Source: Virgibacillus_P tibetensis
GTDB lineage: Bacteria; Bacillota; Bacilli; Bacillales; Amphibacillaceae
DNA length: 64,000 nucleotides
NCBI RefSeq assembly: GCF_036026595.1
Contig: NZ_JARZFX010000014.1
Span: 1-64,000 of the forward strand
Direction of reading: 5' to 3'
Shown here piece after piece: positions 18,301 through 26,159 of this stretch (position 1 is the first letter of the stretch; the number at the start of each line of letters is the position of its first letter). Under the pieces are notes generated by a model that saw only the letters and a list, made by a program, of their open reading frames with translations, made no database searches and was not told where the DNA came from. The position numbers and the translations under genes are program-made.

Positions 18301-19052
18301 TGTATGTATGTCGTGAACTGGGCACCATTACTAATTGCAGCATGGTCAACTGTAACAATTCCTTCTACTGTAACTTCCGTACCATCACTTAAATTCCTTG
18401 CTTCCCCAATGGTGTACTCTTCCCCAGGTTCTCCCGGTTCTTCAGGAGGATCTATCGGATCAACTCCATCCATTGTATGAGTGCCAAGGTATGCGAACGT
18501 ATTAGTTGCATACTCAGTCCACTGCGTCTCTTCATATGCTGAACTAGGTCCTGTTACGGAGGAATGCCTTACCAACGTTACATCCTTCGCATAGTCACTA
18601 TCGTCCCCAATTACACCTAATACATCAATTCTTTCTTCATCACTATTTTTTAAAACAAATGCATCATTACCATTAAAGTTAATAACCGCAGAATTTGTTA
18701 AATCAGCTTTTTCTAAAATCTCAGGATCTGCGCTATTATGTGAGATGACATAGACATCACCATGTTCCAATGTACCTGATAAAACAAGCGATTGACCAGG
18801 GTCAGTTGCTCCATTAAAGTATAACTCTACTTGATAGTCAGATAGGTCTACTGTACTTCCTGTTCCATTGTAAATCTCGATTGCTTTATTAAATGAGCTT
18901 CCCTCGATGTACTCTGAAATAAATAAATCTTCAGCTACTATTTCATTACTTTCCGCTGCTGCTGTTGTTGCAAAAACCGTAGAATAGTTCGTAAAAACCA
19001 AGGTGAAAATAAAAAGTAAGTTGACAGCCTTCCTCACAGTCGTATTTTTCAT
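15351..19052 (-). CDS. secreted multidomain nuclease/5'-nucleotidase, YhcR-like
   Basis: A 1233-residue exported protein. Order of domains: signal peptide (1-29, ending near ATTAAA); lamin-tail-like domain (about 38-165); one or two OB-fold modules (about 212-405); a staphylococcal-nuclease-like domain (about 418-560) with the RFLNMDTAET and DDYGRLLAEI segments that carry catalytic Arg/Glu/Arg; and a metallophosphatase plus 5'-nucleotidase C-terminal domain (about 640-1130) with MNDLHGKID, SGDMIGG, GNHEFDEG and AAHNHQV metal motifs. This is the architecture of Bacillus YhcR, a sugar-non-specific extracellular nuclease. Unlike YhcR I see no sortase motif or terminal membrane anchor; it ends in a small beta-rich domain. 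It probably degrades extracellular DNA/RNA and dephosphorylates nucleotides for phosphate and nucleoside salvage. Confidence 0.88.
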   Translation of the reverse strand: MKNTTVRKAVNLLFIFTLVFTNYSTVFATTAAAESNEIVAEDLFISEYIEGSSFNKAIEIYNGTGSTVDLSDYQVELYFNGATDPGQSLVLSGTLEHGDVYVISHNSADPEILEKADLTNSAVINFNGNDAFVLKNSDEERIDVLGVIGDDSDYAKDVTLVRHSSVTGPSSAYEETQWTEYATNTFAYLGTHTMDGVDPIDPPEEPGEPGEEYTIGEARNLSDGTEVTVEGIVTVDHAAISNGAQFTTYIQDATGGINLFAYEQGHLPDLEKGDEVKVSGVLDSYNGLKEIIPAAIEVTQTGQALPEVQSITLEDLQDPEIAESYEGELVRVNAFINNIPDSPAGGGYNVSLVDADYNGTTLRVMENALDLTLVESDMWYNITAIVSQYNDYQLIPTEQADIQVADEQPEPPSSAGVYESTVERITDGDTIHIQTPVLGGTNVRFLNMDTAETYTAHNKDPEREEINQNQKYYGDLATEYISQLLEPGDEILVKVGEEATDDYGRLLAEIIRKEDGLNINLEMVRQGYASTYFIAPFDEEVYPEYQDAVKEAKDQELNIWNSQNPLMELPFVFRANDDRKGFSRYVGNSNTMEYVTPDNWADVPVEKRIFFSTAEEAESYGYQPVDGEGNPDDNLLEIQLLSMNDLHGKIDQEYSLDPDNDGVNDMYGRMDYTTAALKERKQENPNTLLVHSGDMIGGSSPVSGLLQDEPTVEIMNEIGFDVGTVGNHEFDEGLDELLRMIDGGDHPEGLGTDGYEGMDFPVLCANCVYENTDETFLPPYHIEEVDGVEIGFIGVNTQETVNMVMPSSLEGIAFTDEAEAVNESVNELTSQGIEAIIVLAHIPADQSGDGATGGAADLARETDDAVDVIIAAHNHQVVDGVVDNKLIVQSSEYGKAFADIDLVIDRTTGDIVQKEAEVVFVKQSNYSPDENVSAILDNYANRIAPIINEVIGYNAYDLTGSYTGDGDHGLGNLIADGMNWKMGSDFAMMNGGGIRDHLLAGEVTWGDLYNIQPFGNTIMTVEVTGADLYSIINEQISPMYGPDYSVSGLHYTWNSELSEVVDITLPDGTPIDMHKVYTLTVNNYMGTSEGPIKDLGKNPIMGPADIDATVDFVESLNSSEDNPLEYGPEGRITETDEEPGGPGEEEPVVEIEPKGNNGRATVHTKDLEALEQGVHVQINIYNEKKSRSLLLNKKQVDILKEKDVTLEVTNGTTSKTFEMQHSNDKVLKVSLED

Positions 19053-19307
19053 TAATACCCTCCGTTTTACTAGATTTGTATCGTATTCACTTTTTATACA
19101 AACTAGGAATATGACACACTACTAGCATGGCACATTACGAGGGCTGAAACAATTAAGTTTTTGTAAATTTCTAGTAAATTCAGACTAATAAAAGAGCCCT
19201 TTCAGAAAAACAGTTAGAAGGACCTATAATAAAATCCAGCTTGCGTCATGAGTACTAGTCTAATAACCTGTTCCATTTCAATTAACTCATTTTATATTCT
19301 AGTTTAC

Positions 19308-19336
19308 TTGAAATTAAAGTGTACACAGTATATAAT
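19308..19336 (+). promoter_or_regulatory. sigma-A promoter of the tRNA-Ala gene
   Basis: TTGAAA (19308-19313), a 17-nt spacer, and TATAAT (19331-19336), 15 bp before the first base of the tRNA. Confidence 0.8.
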
Positions 19337-19351
19337 CTATCTTGTGTGCAC

Positions 19352-19424
19352 GGGGCATTAGCTCAGCTGGGAGAGCGCTTGGCTGGCAGCCAAGAGGTCA
19401 GCGGTTCGAGCCCGCTATGCTCCA
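19352..19424 (+). tRNA. tRNA-Ala (anticodon GGC)
   Basis: A 73-nt cloverleaf: acceptor GGGGCAT pairs with ATGCTCC; the anticodon stem CTTGG/CCAAG encloses CTGGCAG, giving anticodon GGC (Ala, GCC/GCU codons); the T arm is AGCGG-TTCGAGC-CCGCT. CCA is not encoded. Its 3' half is the integration site of the genomic island that follows. Confidence 0.95.
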
Positions 19425-19425
19425 T
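19385..19425 (+). other. attachment site (attL) inside the tRNA-Ala 3' half
   Basis: The 41 nt from GGCAGCC to GCTCCAT match 35157-35197 with a single mismatch. Use of a tRNA 3' half as a recombination site is typical for tyrosine-integrase islands. Confidence 0.8.
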
Positions 19426-19429
19426 CACG

Positions 19430-19465
19430 ATAAACGCTTACACGTCAATATATATAGGCGTTTAT
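19430..19465 (+). terminator. hairpin behind the tRNA, supplied by the island
   Basis: ATAAACGC (19430-19437) pairs with GCGTTTAT (19458-19465). It replaces the original terminator that was displaced to 35208-35249. The T-run is poor. Confidence 0.5.
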
Positions 19466-19674
19466 ACTATGTCGATGGTGGAAGACTCGCTCATAAACGA
19501 GGGAACTTATGTAATAAACTATCCAATAAGCAAACCACAAAAAGGAATATGACCCATAGGGCGCATAGACGTGATTAGAGTAGGAATTTAATATTTTTTT
19601 AAGGATGGATATTACATGAAACACTCCCTAGAGTCTGCTCTAAATTCGATAAAATCCTAGTGGTGCCAGATATC

Positions 19675-20046
19675 CTAATGAATCAAAACTACCGATATTA
19701 CCGTTTCTTTTTTATGTGTAATACTAACTTCGATATTTCGATAACCTTTTTCCGTAAAAAAGTACTTTACATTATTATGCAGAACTACAGTCGGAGCGTT
19801 ATTAATTTTTAATATCTCAATATCCTTCCAGGTAACTTTTTTTCTCGTTAAAAACCCAATACCTAACGCCTTTACAACAGCTTCTTTCGTACAGAAACGC
19901 CCCGTTAGAAATTCTAACTTCCTATTAAATGAGAAACCATCCGTATACTGAATTTCATTCTTTGTAAATAGGAAGTCTCTATATTTTTCGGAATTAATGA
20001 TATTGATCAATTCACTTTGATTAGCTATATCTATGCCGATCTTCAC
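19675..20046 (-). CDS. holo-ACP synthase type 4'-phosphopantetheinyl transferase
   Basis: A 123-residue AcpS-type enzyme that would transfer the phosphopantetheine arm from CoA to a carrier protein. The N-terminal GIDI (residues 4-7) supplies the Mg-binding Asp6 and the motif GRFCTKEAVVKALG (49-62) gives the second Mg ligand Glu55. It is the last gene of the island operon, 12 bp after a GNAT-like gene. Since a chromosomal AcpS is expected elsewhere, this is most likely a dedicated activator of the island carrier protein encoded at 27936-28205. Confidence 0.85.
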   Translation of the reverse strand: MKIGIDIANQSELINIINSEKYRDFLFTKNEIQYTDGFSFNRKLEFLTGRFCTKEAVVKALGIGFLTRKKVTWKDIEILKINNAPTVVLHNNVKYFFTEKGYRNIEVSITHKKETVISVVLIH

Positions 20047-20058
20047 AATACATCACCA

Positions 20059-20622
20059 CTATACTGATTGAAACTTGGATTTTAAGTTTATCAGTTTTTC
20101 TTTTTTTGTTCTCTTTAATTCCAAATATTGCTCTTTAGTTTGGTTCCATAAATATGATGCCCTATATTCTCCAAAAGTGAATGAGTCCATCCTTCTTTTT
20201 AGTGCATTTTTGGGGGCACTTTTTAAAAGTAAATTATTTCCCTCTAGGATTTGGTTTATTACAGATTTCATATTAAGTTGATTATACAGATAGTTATACA
20301 TTTCCACCATAGCTAAAAATCCAAATCCAATTCTATATTTAGGCAAAATACTAATGGACAATTCACATGATTGATTAATCCAATCAATATCAGAAATCCA
20401 ACAATATCCTATAATTTTTTGGCTCTTCGTTTTGATTACATAGTACCTCTTATTATCTTGTTGTTCTATCACAGCATCGGAATAAAAATCCTTTAATTTA
20501 CTTTTGTCAACCGTCATTGACAAATGATTTAAGTTCTGTTGTACATGAAATTCATATAAAAGGGATATTCTCCCATCAATATCCTCTTCTTCTAAATGAG
20601 TAATCATAATATTTTTATTCAA
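20059..20622 (-). CDS. GNAT-family acyltransferase (island, fourth of four)
   Basis: A protein of about 187 residues with a GNAT fold. The acyl-CoA pyrophosphate-binding loop is recognisable as KYRIGFGF near residue 100, followed by a helix and the N...L-type C-terminal strand. I prefer the TTG at 20622, which lies 9 nt after GGAGG; earlier ATG codons sit inside or before the site. It overlaps the preceding gene by 8 bp. In the context of the cluster it may acylate an amino group of the intermediate or product, use an acyl carrier protein as donor, or give self-resistance; sequence cannot decide. Confidence 0.7.
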   Translation of the reverse strand: MNKNIMITHLEEEDIDGRISLLYEFHVQQNLNHLSMTVDKSKLKDFYSDAVIEQQDNKRYYVIKTKSQKIIGYCWISDIDWINQSCELSISILPKYRIGFGFLAMVEMYNYLYNQLNMKSVINQILEGNNLLLKSAPKNALKRRMDSFTFGEYRASYLWNQTKEQYLELKRTKKEKLINLKSKFQSV

Positions 20623-21097
20623 ATAATGCATCCTCCACATCTAAAAAATATAACTTTTGAGTAAAGTAATTTCCATTATAGAACTGATGCTCCCTCAGTT
20701 TTGCAGCCTCATTAAAGCCTACTTTTCTAAAACTAGTTACTCTCAGATCATTTATCTCTTCACATTTAATAAATTTACTAATATTGAAGATATCATAGAT
20801 GGTATTTAGGAAATCTAATAAGTAGACGACCTCCTGATCTCCGTCACTGGAAAAAGCCAAATAATCAATATATGCAGTTTCATTGTTATAAGGGATCTTT
20901 TTAATTAAAAATACCCCTTCTAAGCTTCTGTTTGAAGTAAATGAAAATATATCTATTTCATTTCTATTTAACTTTTTTAAAATTAACTCTCGATTATCTA
21001 AATACGGATTTACGGATAGGTATGTAGTTTGTAATGCAGACATTTTTAATAAGAAATCAGTTTCCGTATTTATATCCACTCTTCGAAAATCATTCAT
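20615..21097 (-). CDS. GNAT-like protein (island, third of four)
   Basis: A 160-residue protein with the strand-helix pattern of GNAT N-acetyltransferases (YIDYLAFSSDGDQEVVYLLDFL in place of the usual acyl-CoA loop region; VTSFRKVGFNEAAKLREHQF as the C-terminal alpha4-beta6-beta7 part). The canonical Q/RxxGxG/A loop is replaced by SSDGDQE, so cofactor binding is doubtful. It overlaps both neighbours by 8 bp each, so translation is tightly coupled. A structural or carrier-protein-binding role is possible. Confidence 0.6.
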   Translation of the reverse strand: MNDFRRVDINTETDFLLKMSALQTTYLSVNPYLDNRELILKKLNRNEIDIFSFTSNRSLEGVFLIKKIPYNNETAYIDYLAFSSDGDQEVVYLLDFLNTIYDIFNISKFIKCEEINDLRVTSFRKVGFNEAAKLREHQFYNGNYFTQKLYFLDVEDALFE

Positions 21098-21557
21098 TAT
21101 TATTACTCCAATCTCGTTTAGTTAATCCTAATATCATTCTATTGTGAAAGGTATGATTCCAATATAAATGGGTAGGAATGGAACCTTCATTTAGAAACCC
21201 TATCGATTGTAGTATCTCCTGTTCCTCGTGCTTATCTTCTATTAAATATCCATAAATACGATTTAAGTTTAGTTTATTAAATGCAAAATCTAATGATTCT
21301 TTAAGTAAATCTACTATATTCATCTGCTCGTCAATAATCGATAGTTGCATTTTGGAATGACTATGAATAAAATCGGTATCTTTAAACAAAACAAATGCTT
21401 GATTAGGAACTACTAATATCCTATCGTCTGGTTTAATTTCGTGAAGTATGTTAGGAATATACAATTTGGAGTCCGTCCTTTGAACAAACAATAATTCCTC
21501 AGGAACCCAATTCCATTCCAATAATGACTTATATTTACTTCTATATCCCGTGAGCAT
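21090..21557 (-). CDS. GNAT-like protein (island, second of four)
   Basis: A 155-residue GNAT-like protein. The C-terminal half is typical (MNIVDLLKESLDFAFNKLNLNRIYGYL, then EILQSIGFLNEGSIPTHLYWN and a hydrophobic last strand). The first half contains a hydrophobic LVVPNQAFVLFKD strand pair. The acyl-CoA loop is again poorly conserved. It starts 1 bp after the previous gene and overlaps the next by 8 bp. Function within the pathway is unknown; amide-forming transfer from the carrier protein is one option. Confidence 0.6.
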   Translation of the reverse strand: MLTGYRSKYKSLLEWNWVPEELLFVQRTDSKLYIPNILHEIKPDDRILVVPNQAFVLFKDTDFIHSHSKMQLSIIDEQMNIVDLLKESLDFAFNKLNLNRIYGYLIEDKHEEQEILQSIGFLNEGSIPTHLYWNHTFHNRMILGLTKRDWSNNNE

Positions 21558-21558
21558 A

Positions 21559-22119
21559 TTAATTCACCTTTTCCTGGCTAAATCGATTTAAGCTTTTACC
21601 TATTCTTCTATTTTCCTTTGAAACTTCTCCCAATAATTTATATATATATACTTGGCTATAAGAACTACCATTGAGTTCAATTATTTTTTCCAGTGATCCC
21701 TCTTTCTTGAAGTCTAGATCCTCAAAAACACGTTCATATTCCCAATCAAATTCTGCATAAAATGTGGCAATTTTAATAATTTGTATCATTTTTGAGTAGG
21801 ACGAAATTGCTTTTTTAATAATATTTATTTTGTTTTCCAATGATATCTTGTTACTAATCCTAACAAAAAAGGAATAATGTCTTGCTGCTTTCATATTTTC
21901 ACAGAACTCCGTCACCCCAATAATCTCATCATCCATTTTAATAACCATTGCATCTTTTACTAAGTTAAAAATTTCTTTCTCGCTTAAATAATTGGGGATA
22001 AAAGTTTTAAAGTAAAAATCTTTCTCATTAAATAAATCACATATAGCATTAAGATCCTTTTCAATAAACTCATCCAAAGTTAATCTACTATCTTTAATTT
22101 TCCTATCAATATAATTCAT
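21559..22119 (-). CDS. GNAT-like protein (island, first of four)
   Basis: A 186-residue protein with an overall GNAT pattern: an N-terminal helix pair (LDEFIEKDLNAICDLFNEKDFYFKTFIP), central strands with EIIGVTEFCE and a C-terminal EYERVFEDLDFKKEGSLEKIIELNG segment that resembles the alpha4-GFxxEG motif. It ends with a 25-residue basic tail. It is the first of four similar-sized genes in a row (21559 down to 20059), which suggests duplication and divergence. Confidence 0.6.
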   Translation of the reverse strand: MNYIDRKIKDSRLTLDEFIEKDLNAICDLFNEKDFYFKTFIPNYLSEKEIFNLVKDAMVIKMDDEIIGVTEFCENMKAARHYSFFVRISNKISLENKINIIKKAISSYSKMIQIIKIATFYAEFDWEYERVFEDLDFKKEGSLEKIIELNGSSYSQVYIYKLLGEVSKENRRIGKSLNRFSQEKVN

Positions 22120-22142
22120 TCACTCTTCCTCCTTCATTTATA

Positions 22143-23507
22143 TTAGGAAAGGTTGGCAGCTCTTTTTATCTTTACCTCGGATATAAATTCTTTTCTTATG
22201 ATATAGCCCATGGCTACAACAAAAATGATTCCAAGCCCATTTGTTAATGTCATCGTCCAGTATAAATAATTTGATTCTCCATAATGTAATGTTAAGAACC
22301 AACCAACACCAATAATCGTAATAAAATATAGAGCGTTAAATAATACAGCTATGACTCCTTTATTTATTTGTTCTAAAATGGTAATAGTCATTAAAGAAAG
22401 TCCCATAAATAAATGGGAAGGTGCCACTATGAATAAATACAATACCGCCTCCCTAATAGATGATTCATTTTTTATCATTAAGGATACAATTTCTTCCCTA
22501 AAAAAAACTAAAATTGTTGATATTACCAGGTAGAAGAGAAATGTATAGATTGAACCAGTTTTAAAGGTATTGTATACCCTTGGATAATACTGTTTACCTG
22601 CACCAATATTGTGGTTCATAATGATACCAAGTGCTGTGCCAATTGCTATAGAAGGAACTAGTGAAAAAGTTTGGATATAATAGGCTACTCCAAATCCTGC
22701 GATGGCCTCCGGGCCAAAGGGTTTTATTATTAAATTAAAGAAGAAACTACTTACAAAAATCACTATATAAGACAATGAAATTGGTATACCAACCTCTTTT
22801 AAATAATGAATTGATTTTCGATAGAATTTAAAATACTTCCTGTTAAATACAAGTAATTTATTTCGTATTAAGAACATTAATGTAACAACAATTAAAATCA
22901 ATGTGCTTAACATATTTCCATAAAAAATAGACAATAGCCCAAGTTTAACTACGAAAGAGCAATAATAAACCGCCCCAACATTTACTAGAGCGTAAAAAAT
23001 AACTAATAACGTTGATAGGTTAACTTTTCCTATTCCTCTTAAACTAGAAGTTAAGACCATAAAAAACACACTGAAAATACTTGATAAAAACATTAGATAA
23101 ATAAAATGCATAAAACGTTTTTCTAAATGATTAGGGATTTGAAAATAAGATATGATCATTGGGGCAAAAAGAACTACCAGCAATAAAACTATAAGTGATA
23201 TTCCAATCCCAAGAATTATAAAACTGTTTATATTTAAGCGGATATCTTCGTCTTTTCCTTCACCTTTTAGTCTGGCAATTGAAACTTGATTACTTATCTG
23301 GATCCCTTCCGTGAGAGCAATGATAAGAAATGCAAAAGGGATATATAATGAACGTAGATACGCCTCATCATCACCAACATTGCCCATAAATGCAATATTC
23401 GTTAATTGTACAATCTGTGTAACAAGGGATGCTAAAATCATTGGTAAAGTCACTTTAATAATTAGATGAGGTATCTTCCCTGCTAAAAAATTCATTGATT
23501 TTTGCAT
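22143..23507 (-). CDS. MATE family efflux transporter
   Basis: A 454-residue multidrug and toxic compound extrusion protein with 12 expected membrane segments in two homologous halves (segments begin near residues 13, 50, 90, 130, 160, 190 and again from 235). It has the typical N-terminal LPMILASLVTQIVQLTNIAFMG motif and the equivalent VGIPISLSYIVIFVSSFFFNLII in the second half. It lies 14 bp after the degenerate ketosynthase gene and 23 bp before the first GNAT-like gene, so it is part of the operon and probably exports the product. Confidence 0.85.
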   Translation of the reverse strand: MQKSMNFLAGKIPHLIIKVTLPMILASLVTQIVQLTNIAFMGNVGDDEAYLRSLYIPFAFLIIALTEGIQISNQVSIARLKGEGKDEDIRLNINSFIILGIGISLIVLLLVVLFAPMIISYFQIPNHLEKRFMHFIYLMFLSSIFSVFFMVLTSSLRGIGKVNLSTLLVIFYALVNVGAVYYCSFVVKLGLLSIFYGNMLSTLILIVVTLMFLIRNKLLVFNRKYFKFYRKSIHYLKEVGIPISLSYIVIFVSSFFFNLIIKPFGPEAIAGFGVAYYIQTFSLVPSIAIGTALGIIMNHNIGAGKQYYPRVYNTFKTGSIYTFLFYLVISTILVFFREEIVSLMIKNESSIREAVLYLFIVAPSHLFMGLSLMTITILEQINKGVIAVLFNALYFITIIGVGWFLTLHYGESNYLYWTMTLTNGLGIIFVVAMGYIIRKEFISEVKIKRAANLS

Positions 23508-23521
23508 TCATTCAACTCCCA

Positions 23522-24391
23522 CTAGTTAATGTGAATAGCACAACAAGAAATCTTATGCCTGAAATTCGTTGTCATTACAAGTATCTGTTGTTTCTTTAAT
23601 ACATTATTTGATTTTAATATTTCTTTGACGGTGACCCATACATCTCCTGATTGGTAATCTACAGATGCATTTTCCGTTCTTTTATATAAGTTAGGAATAA
23701 ATTCTAATTCCTTCAATGTAAGACGATTTTGAATTACTGTAACAGTATCAGACTCATTAAATAGTTTTGATAACTGGGTATAGTACCCCTTAAATTCTTC
23801 TAGAAAAAGATCCTTATGAATATAACCATCTGACTCTGTTACTTTTGTTGATATAAAATCAATTTTATGTCCAGATTCTTTACTTACTTCCAAACAGACC
23901 GATGAATTACCTAGATTCATTTCAAAATGACGAGGGGTAGCGTTATAACTCATTTTTTCGGTCATTAATAATAATCCCTTCTTTTTTAAAATGTAGTTCA
24001 TTAATTTAATACCTTCCACACTAGCAATATTTTCAAGATGGGATAACCCGATATAATTCTCCGCGTTTACACAAGAGTTGAAAATAATGGAAGCTAAAGG
24101 AGAATTGAGCGGCCTATTATCTGCCTGATTTTGGCAATAAACCAACAAATCATATTCTTCCTTTTTAACCTCTTTTAAAGCCTCTACTGATAGTTCCACA
24201 CTGGAAGTATCTTCATTTAATAAATGTTTTTTAAAATATTCGCTAGATATATCAGGTTGATAATACTTTATTAGTTTATAAATCGGCATAACATAATAAT
24301 TCAAATCACCTTTGTTTTGATTGGAAGTTTGGTATATTACGCCATTTATATTGCTAATAAATAATGAGTTAGGCTCGACAAGGCTATACAT
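23522..24391 (-). CDS. thiolase-fold ketosynthase-III-like protein without active-site Cys
   Basis: A 289-residue protein that I place in the ketosynthase III/thiolase fold from the segment SHLENIASVEGIKLM (117-131), which lines up with SHLNCASFFTAL of the active paralogue at 26160-27092; the nucleophile Cys is replaced by Ile122. The C-terminus lacks the usual LPHN histidine motif. It overlaps the acyl-CoA dehydrogenase gene by 8 bp. The likely role is a non-catalytic partner of one of the two Cys-containing ketosynthases, like a chain-length factor. This is inference; the protein is otherwise unrecognised. Confidence 0.55.
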   Translation of the reverse strand: MYSLVEPNSLFISNINGVIYQTSNQNKGDLNYYVMPIYKLIKYYQPDISSEYFKKHLLNEDTSSVELSVEALKEVKKEEYDLLVYCQNQADNRPLNSPLASIIFNSCVNAENYIGLSHLENIASVEGIKLMNYILKKKGLLLMTEKMSYNATPRHFEMNLGNSSVCLEVSKESGHKIDFISTKVTESDGYIHKDLFLEEFKGYYTQLSKLFNESDTVTVIQNRLTLKELEFIPNLYKRTENASVDYQSGDVWVTVKEILKSNNVLKKQQILVMTTNFRHKISCCAIHIN

Positions 24392-25535
24392 ACGTTTTAC
24401 CCCTCTTAACTAACTGATTATAGATATTCATTTTTTGGATATTACTTGTTCCTTCCATGAATTCAAAAGCTTTTGCATCCCGATACCATTTATTTAAAAA
24501 AGGATGCTCAATTAATCCATAAGGACGAAATAGATCGATTGCGAACTCCGAAATTGCATTTACAAGTTTTACAGCCTTAACTTTTGCCATGGATGATATA
24601 TAACCTAAAGTTGCATCTTGATCTAATTGGAGTGCAGAATTTCGAATAAGCCTTCTTACTGTAACGATCTCTTCTTCATATTTTGAAATCATATATTTTT
24701 CGTGTGTTGTATAATTCCTTTTATTTTTCTTTATATAATCCATCGTTGCTTGAGCAACACCTAACGCCAATGCAGCCACACTTGGTCTCATTTTATTAAA
24801 TGTCCCTATAGCCCCCCAAAGCCCTCGTCTTGTTGGACTGAGATGCATTCCTAAAATGTCCTCTTGATAATTAATAACGAAATCATCAAAATACAAATGA
24901 GCTAACCCTGCACCTCTTACTCCAAGCGTATCTATTTTTTTTGAAAAGAATCCTTTATTTCTAGGGTCTATTAATAGACATCCGATTCCAAGAGGGCCTT
25001 CTGAAACTTTAACGAATACAATTCCTATTTGTGCTCTACCACCATTTCCAATGTATTTTTTTTCTCCATTCAAGTAGTATACATCTTCTCGTTGACTTAT
25101 TTTGGTCTCAATGTTTGCTCCATCTGAACCTTTTTGCGGTTCACTTAAGGCAAAAAATGTCCAAGTGTGTTCATTAATTATTTGATTATAATATCTCTCC
25201 TGCTGCCTTTCGCTAGCTAAATCAAACATAACTTGACCAGAAAGTGAAGGACCTGGGGCGCCTAATGTTACCCCAACATCGCCATAGGCTAATTGCTCTA
25301 AAACAATAACTCTTTCTAAAACCTTTTCACCAAATACTTTTTCACCATTAATCTTTAATGGATTGTCGTTAAAACGTTCAGGCACAAGCGCTTTAGATAA
25401 TAGATTCACTCCATCTAGGTGTGTATAATCATATATTTTTTTTGGATTTTCATCTATCTCTAATCCAATTTCCCGAAAGGAAGCTGCTATTACTTTTGTT
25501 TCAAGTTCTAAATAATGTATGGTCTTATCATCCAT
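24384..25535 (-). CDS. acyl-CoA dehydrogenase family protein
   Basis: A 383-residue flavoprotein of the acyl-CoA dehydrogenase family. The FAD/substrate region LSEPQKGSD (near 133), the DTLGVRGAGLAHLYFDD segment (near 220) and the C-terminal catalytic Glu361 in FEFMEGTSNIQ are intact. It overlaps both neighbours by 8 bp. In secondary-metabolite clusters such enzymes oxidise carrier-protein-bound chains at the alpha-beta position; the neighbouring half-size homologue may be its partner in a heteromer. FAD should be bound, given the conserved motifs. Confidence 0.85.
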   Translation of the reverse strand: MDDKTIHYLELETKVIAASFREIGLEIDENPKKIYDYTHLDGVNLLSKALVPERFNDNPLKINGEKVFGEKVLERVIVLEQLAYGDVGVTLGAPGPSLSGQVMFDLASERQQERYYNQIINEHTWTFFALSEPQKGSDGANIETKISQREDVYYLNGEKKYIGNGGRAQIGIVFVKVSEGPLGIGCLLIDPRNKGFFSKKIDTLGVRGAGLAHLYFDDFVINYQEDILGMHLSPTRRGLWGAIGTFNKMRPSVAALALGVAQATMDYIKKNKRNYTTHEKYMISKYEEEIVTVRRLIRNSALQLDQDATLGYISSMAKVKAVKLVNAISEFAIDLFRPYGLIEHPFLNKWYRDAKAFEFMEGTSNIQKMNIYNQLVKRGKTYV

Positions 25536-26148
25536 CGGTTACGCCTCCATATATATCTTGAATTAACCTTGATATATAATTCATTTCAATTATTCCATCA
25601 TTTATAAAACCACTTGCTCCACACAAGCCAAGTAAATATTGTTTAGCATCACTTAATTTTTGATGTAACTTCTGTAATGTAGTTAGATCTATATCCTCCA
25701 TATTAGACTCTATATCTATCGTTGTGTATTCAGTGAGAAAAAGAGCTACGTCATTCCTTGTTAACTGTAATGCATTTAACTTTTGGCGTCCGGAATATCG
25801 GTTTTCCAAATAGTTTAAACAACTATCTAACATCTTTAAGGAGAGTCCCATTCGCATAAAAAGCCAATCCTTTGAAAAGGCCAAGTCGACTTGATTAGGG
25901 TTAATATACAACTTTTTTTCTAGCAAAATAAGGTTTCTTAATGGTAAAATAGGAATATATACTTCCTTGTGCTCAGGTAAATTATGATGGGACATTGCAC
26001 TTTTAGTAGTTAAACAATATCCGTTAACAAAACAATTTACCGTTTTTTTATTATTTTTATAAAGAAAAGTAATCGAACCTTCTATTTCATTATTTCTAGT
26101 AAAATCAATGATTTCCTTTTTCCTATTTTTTATGATTGTAAAACACAT
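25528..26148 (-). CDS. half-size acyl-CoA-dehydrogenase-like protein
   Basis: A 206-residue protein. From about residue 85 it follows the C-terminal helical domain of acyl-CoA dehydrogenases (AFSKDWLFMRMGLSLKMLDSCLNYLENR, then GASGFINDGIIEMNYISRLIQDIYGG, which mirrors the arginine-containing helix and the GT loop). The N-terminal helical domain is missing and the catalytic Glu position reads DIYGG. It precedes the full-length homologue with an 8-bp overlap. This is probably an inactive partner subunit, as in heteromeric acyl-CoA dehydrogenases; a stand-alone enzyme is less likely. Confidence 0.55.
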   Translation of the reverse strand: MCFTIIKNRKKEIIDFTRNNEIEGSITFLYKNNKKTVNCFVNGYCLTTKSAMSHHNLPEHKEVYIPILPLRNLILLEKKLYINPNQVDLAFSKDWLFMRMGLSLKMLDSCLNYLENRYSGRQKLNALQLTRNDVALFLTEYTTIDIESNMEDIDLTTLQKLHQKLSDAKQYLLGLCGASGFINDGIIEMNYISRLIQDIYGGVTDG

Positions 26149-26159
26149 TAAATTGCCTC

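Noticed and set aside
19319..19578. Open frames crossing the tRNA-Ala gene
   Set aside because: The cloverleaf and promoter explain this region; the translated frames run through the tRNA and lack ribosome sites.
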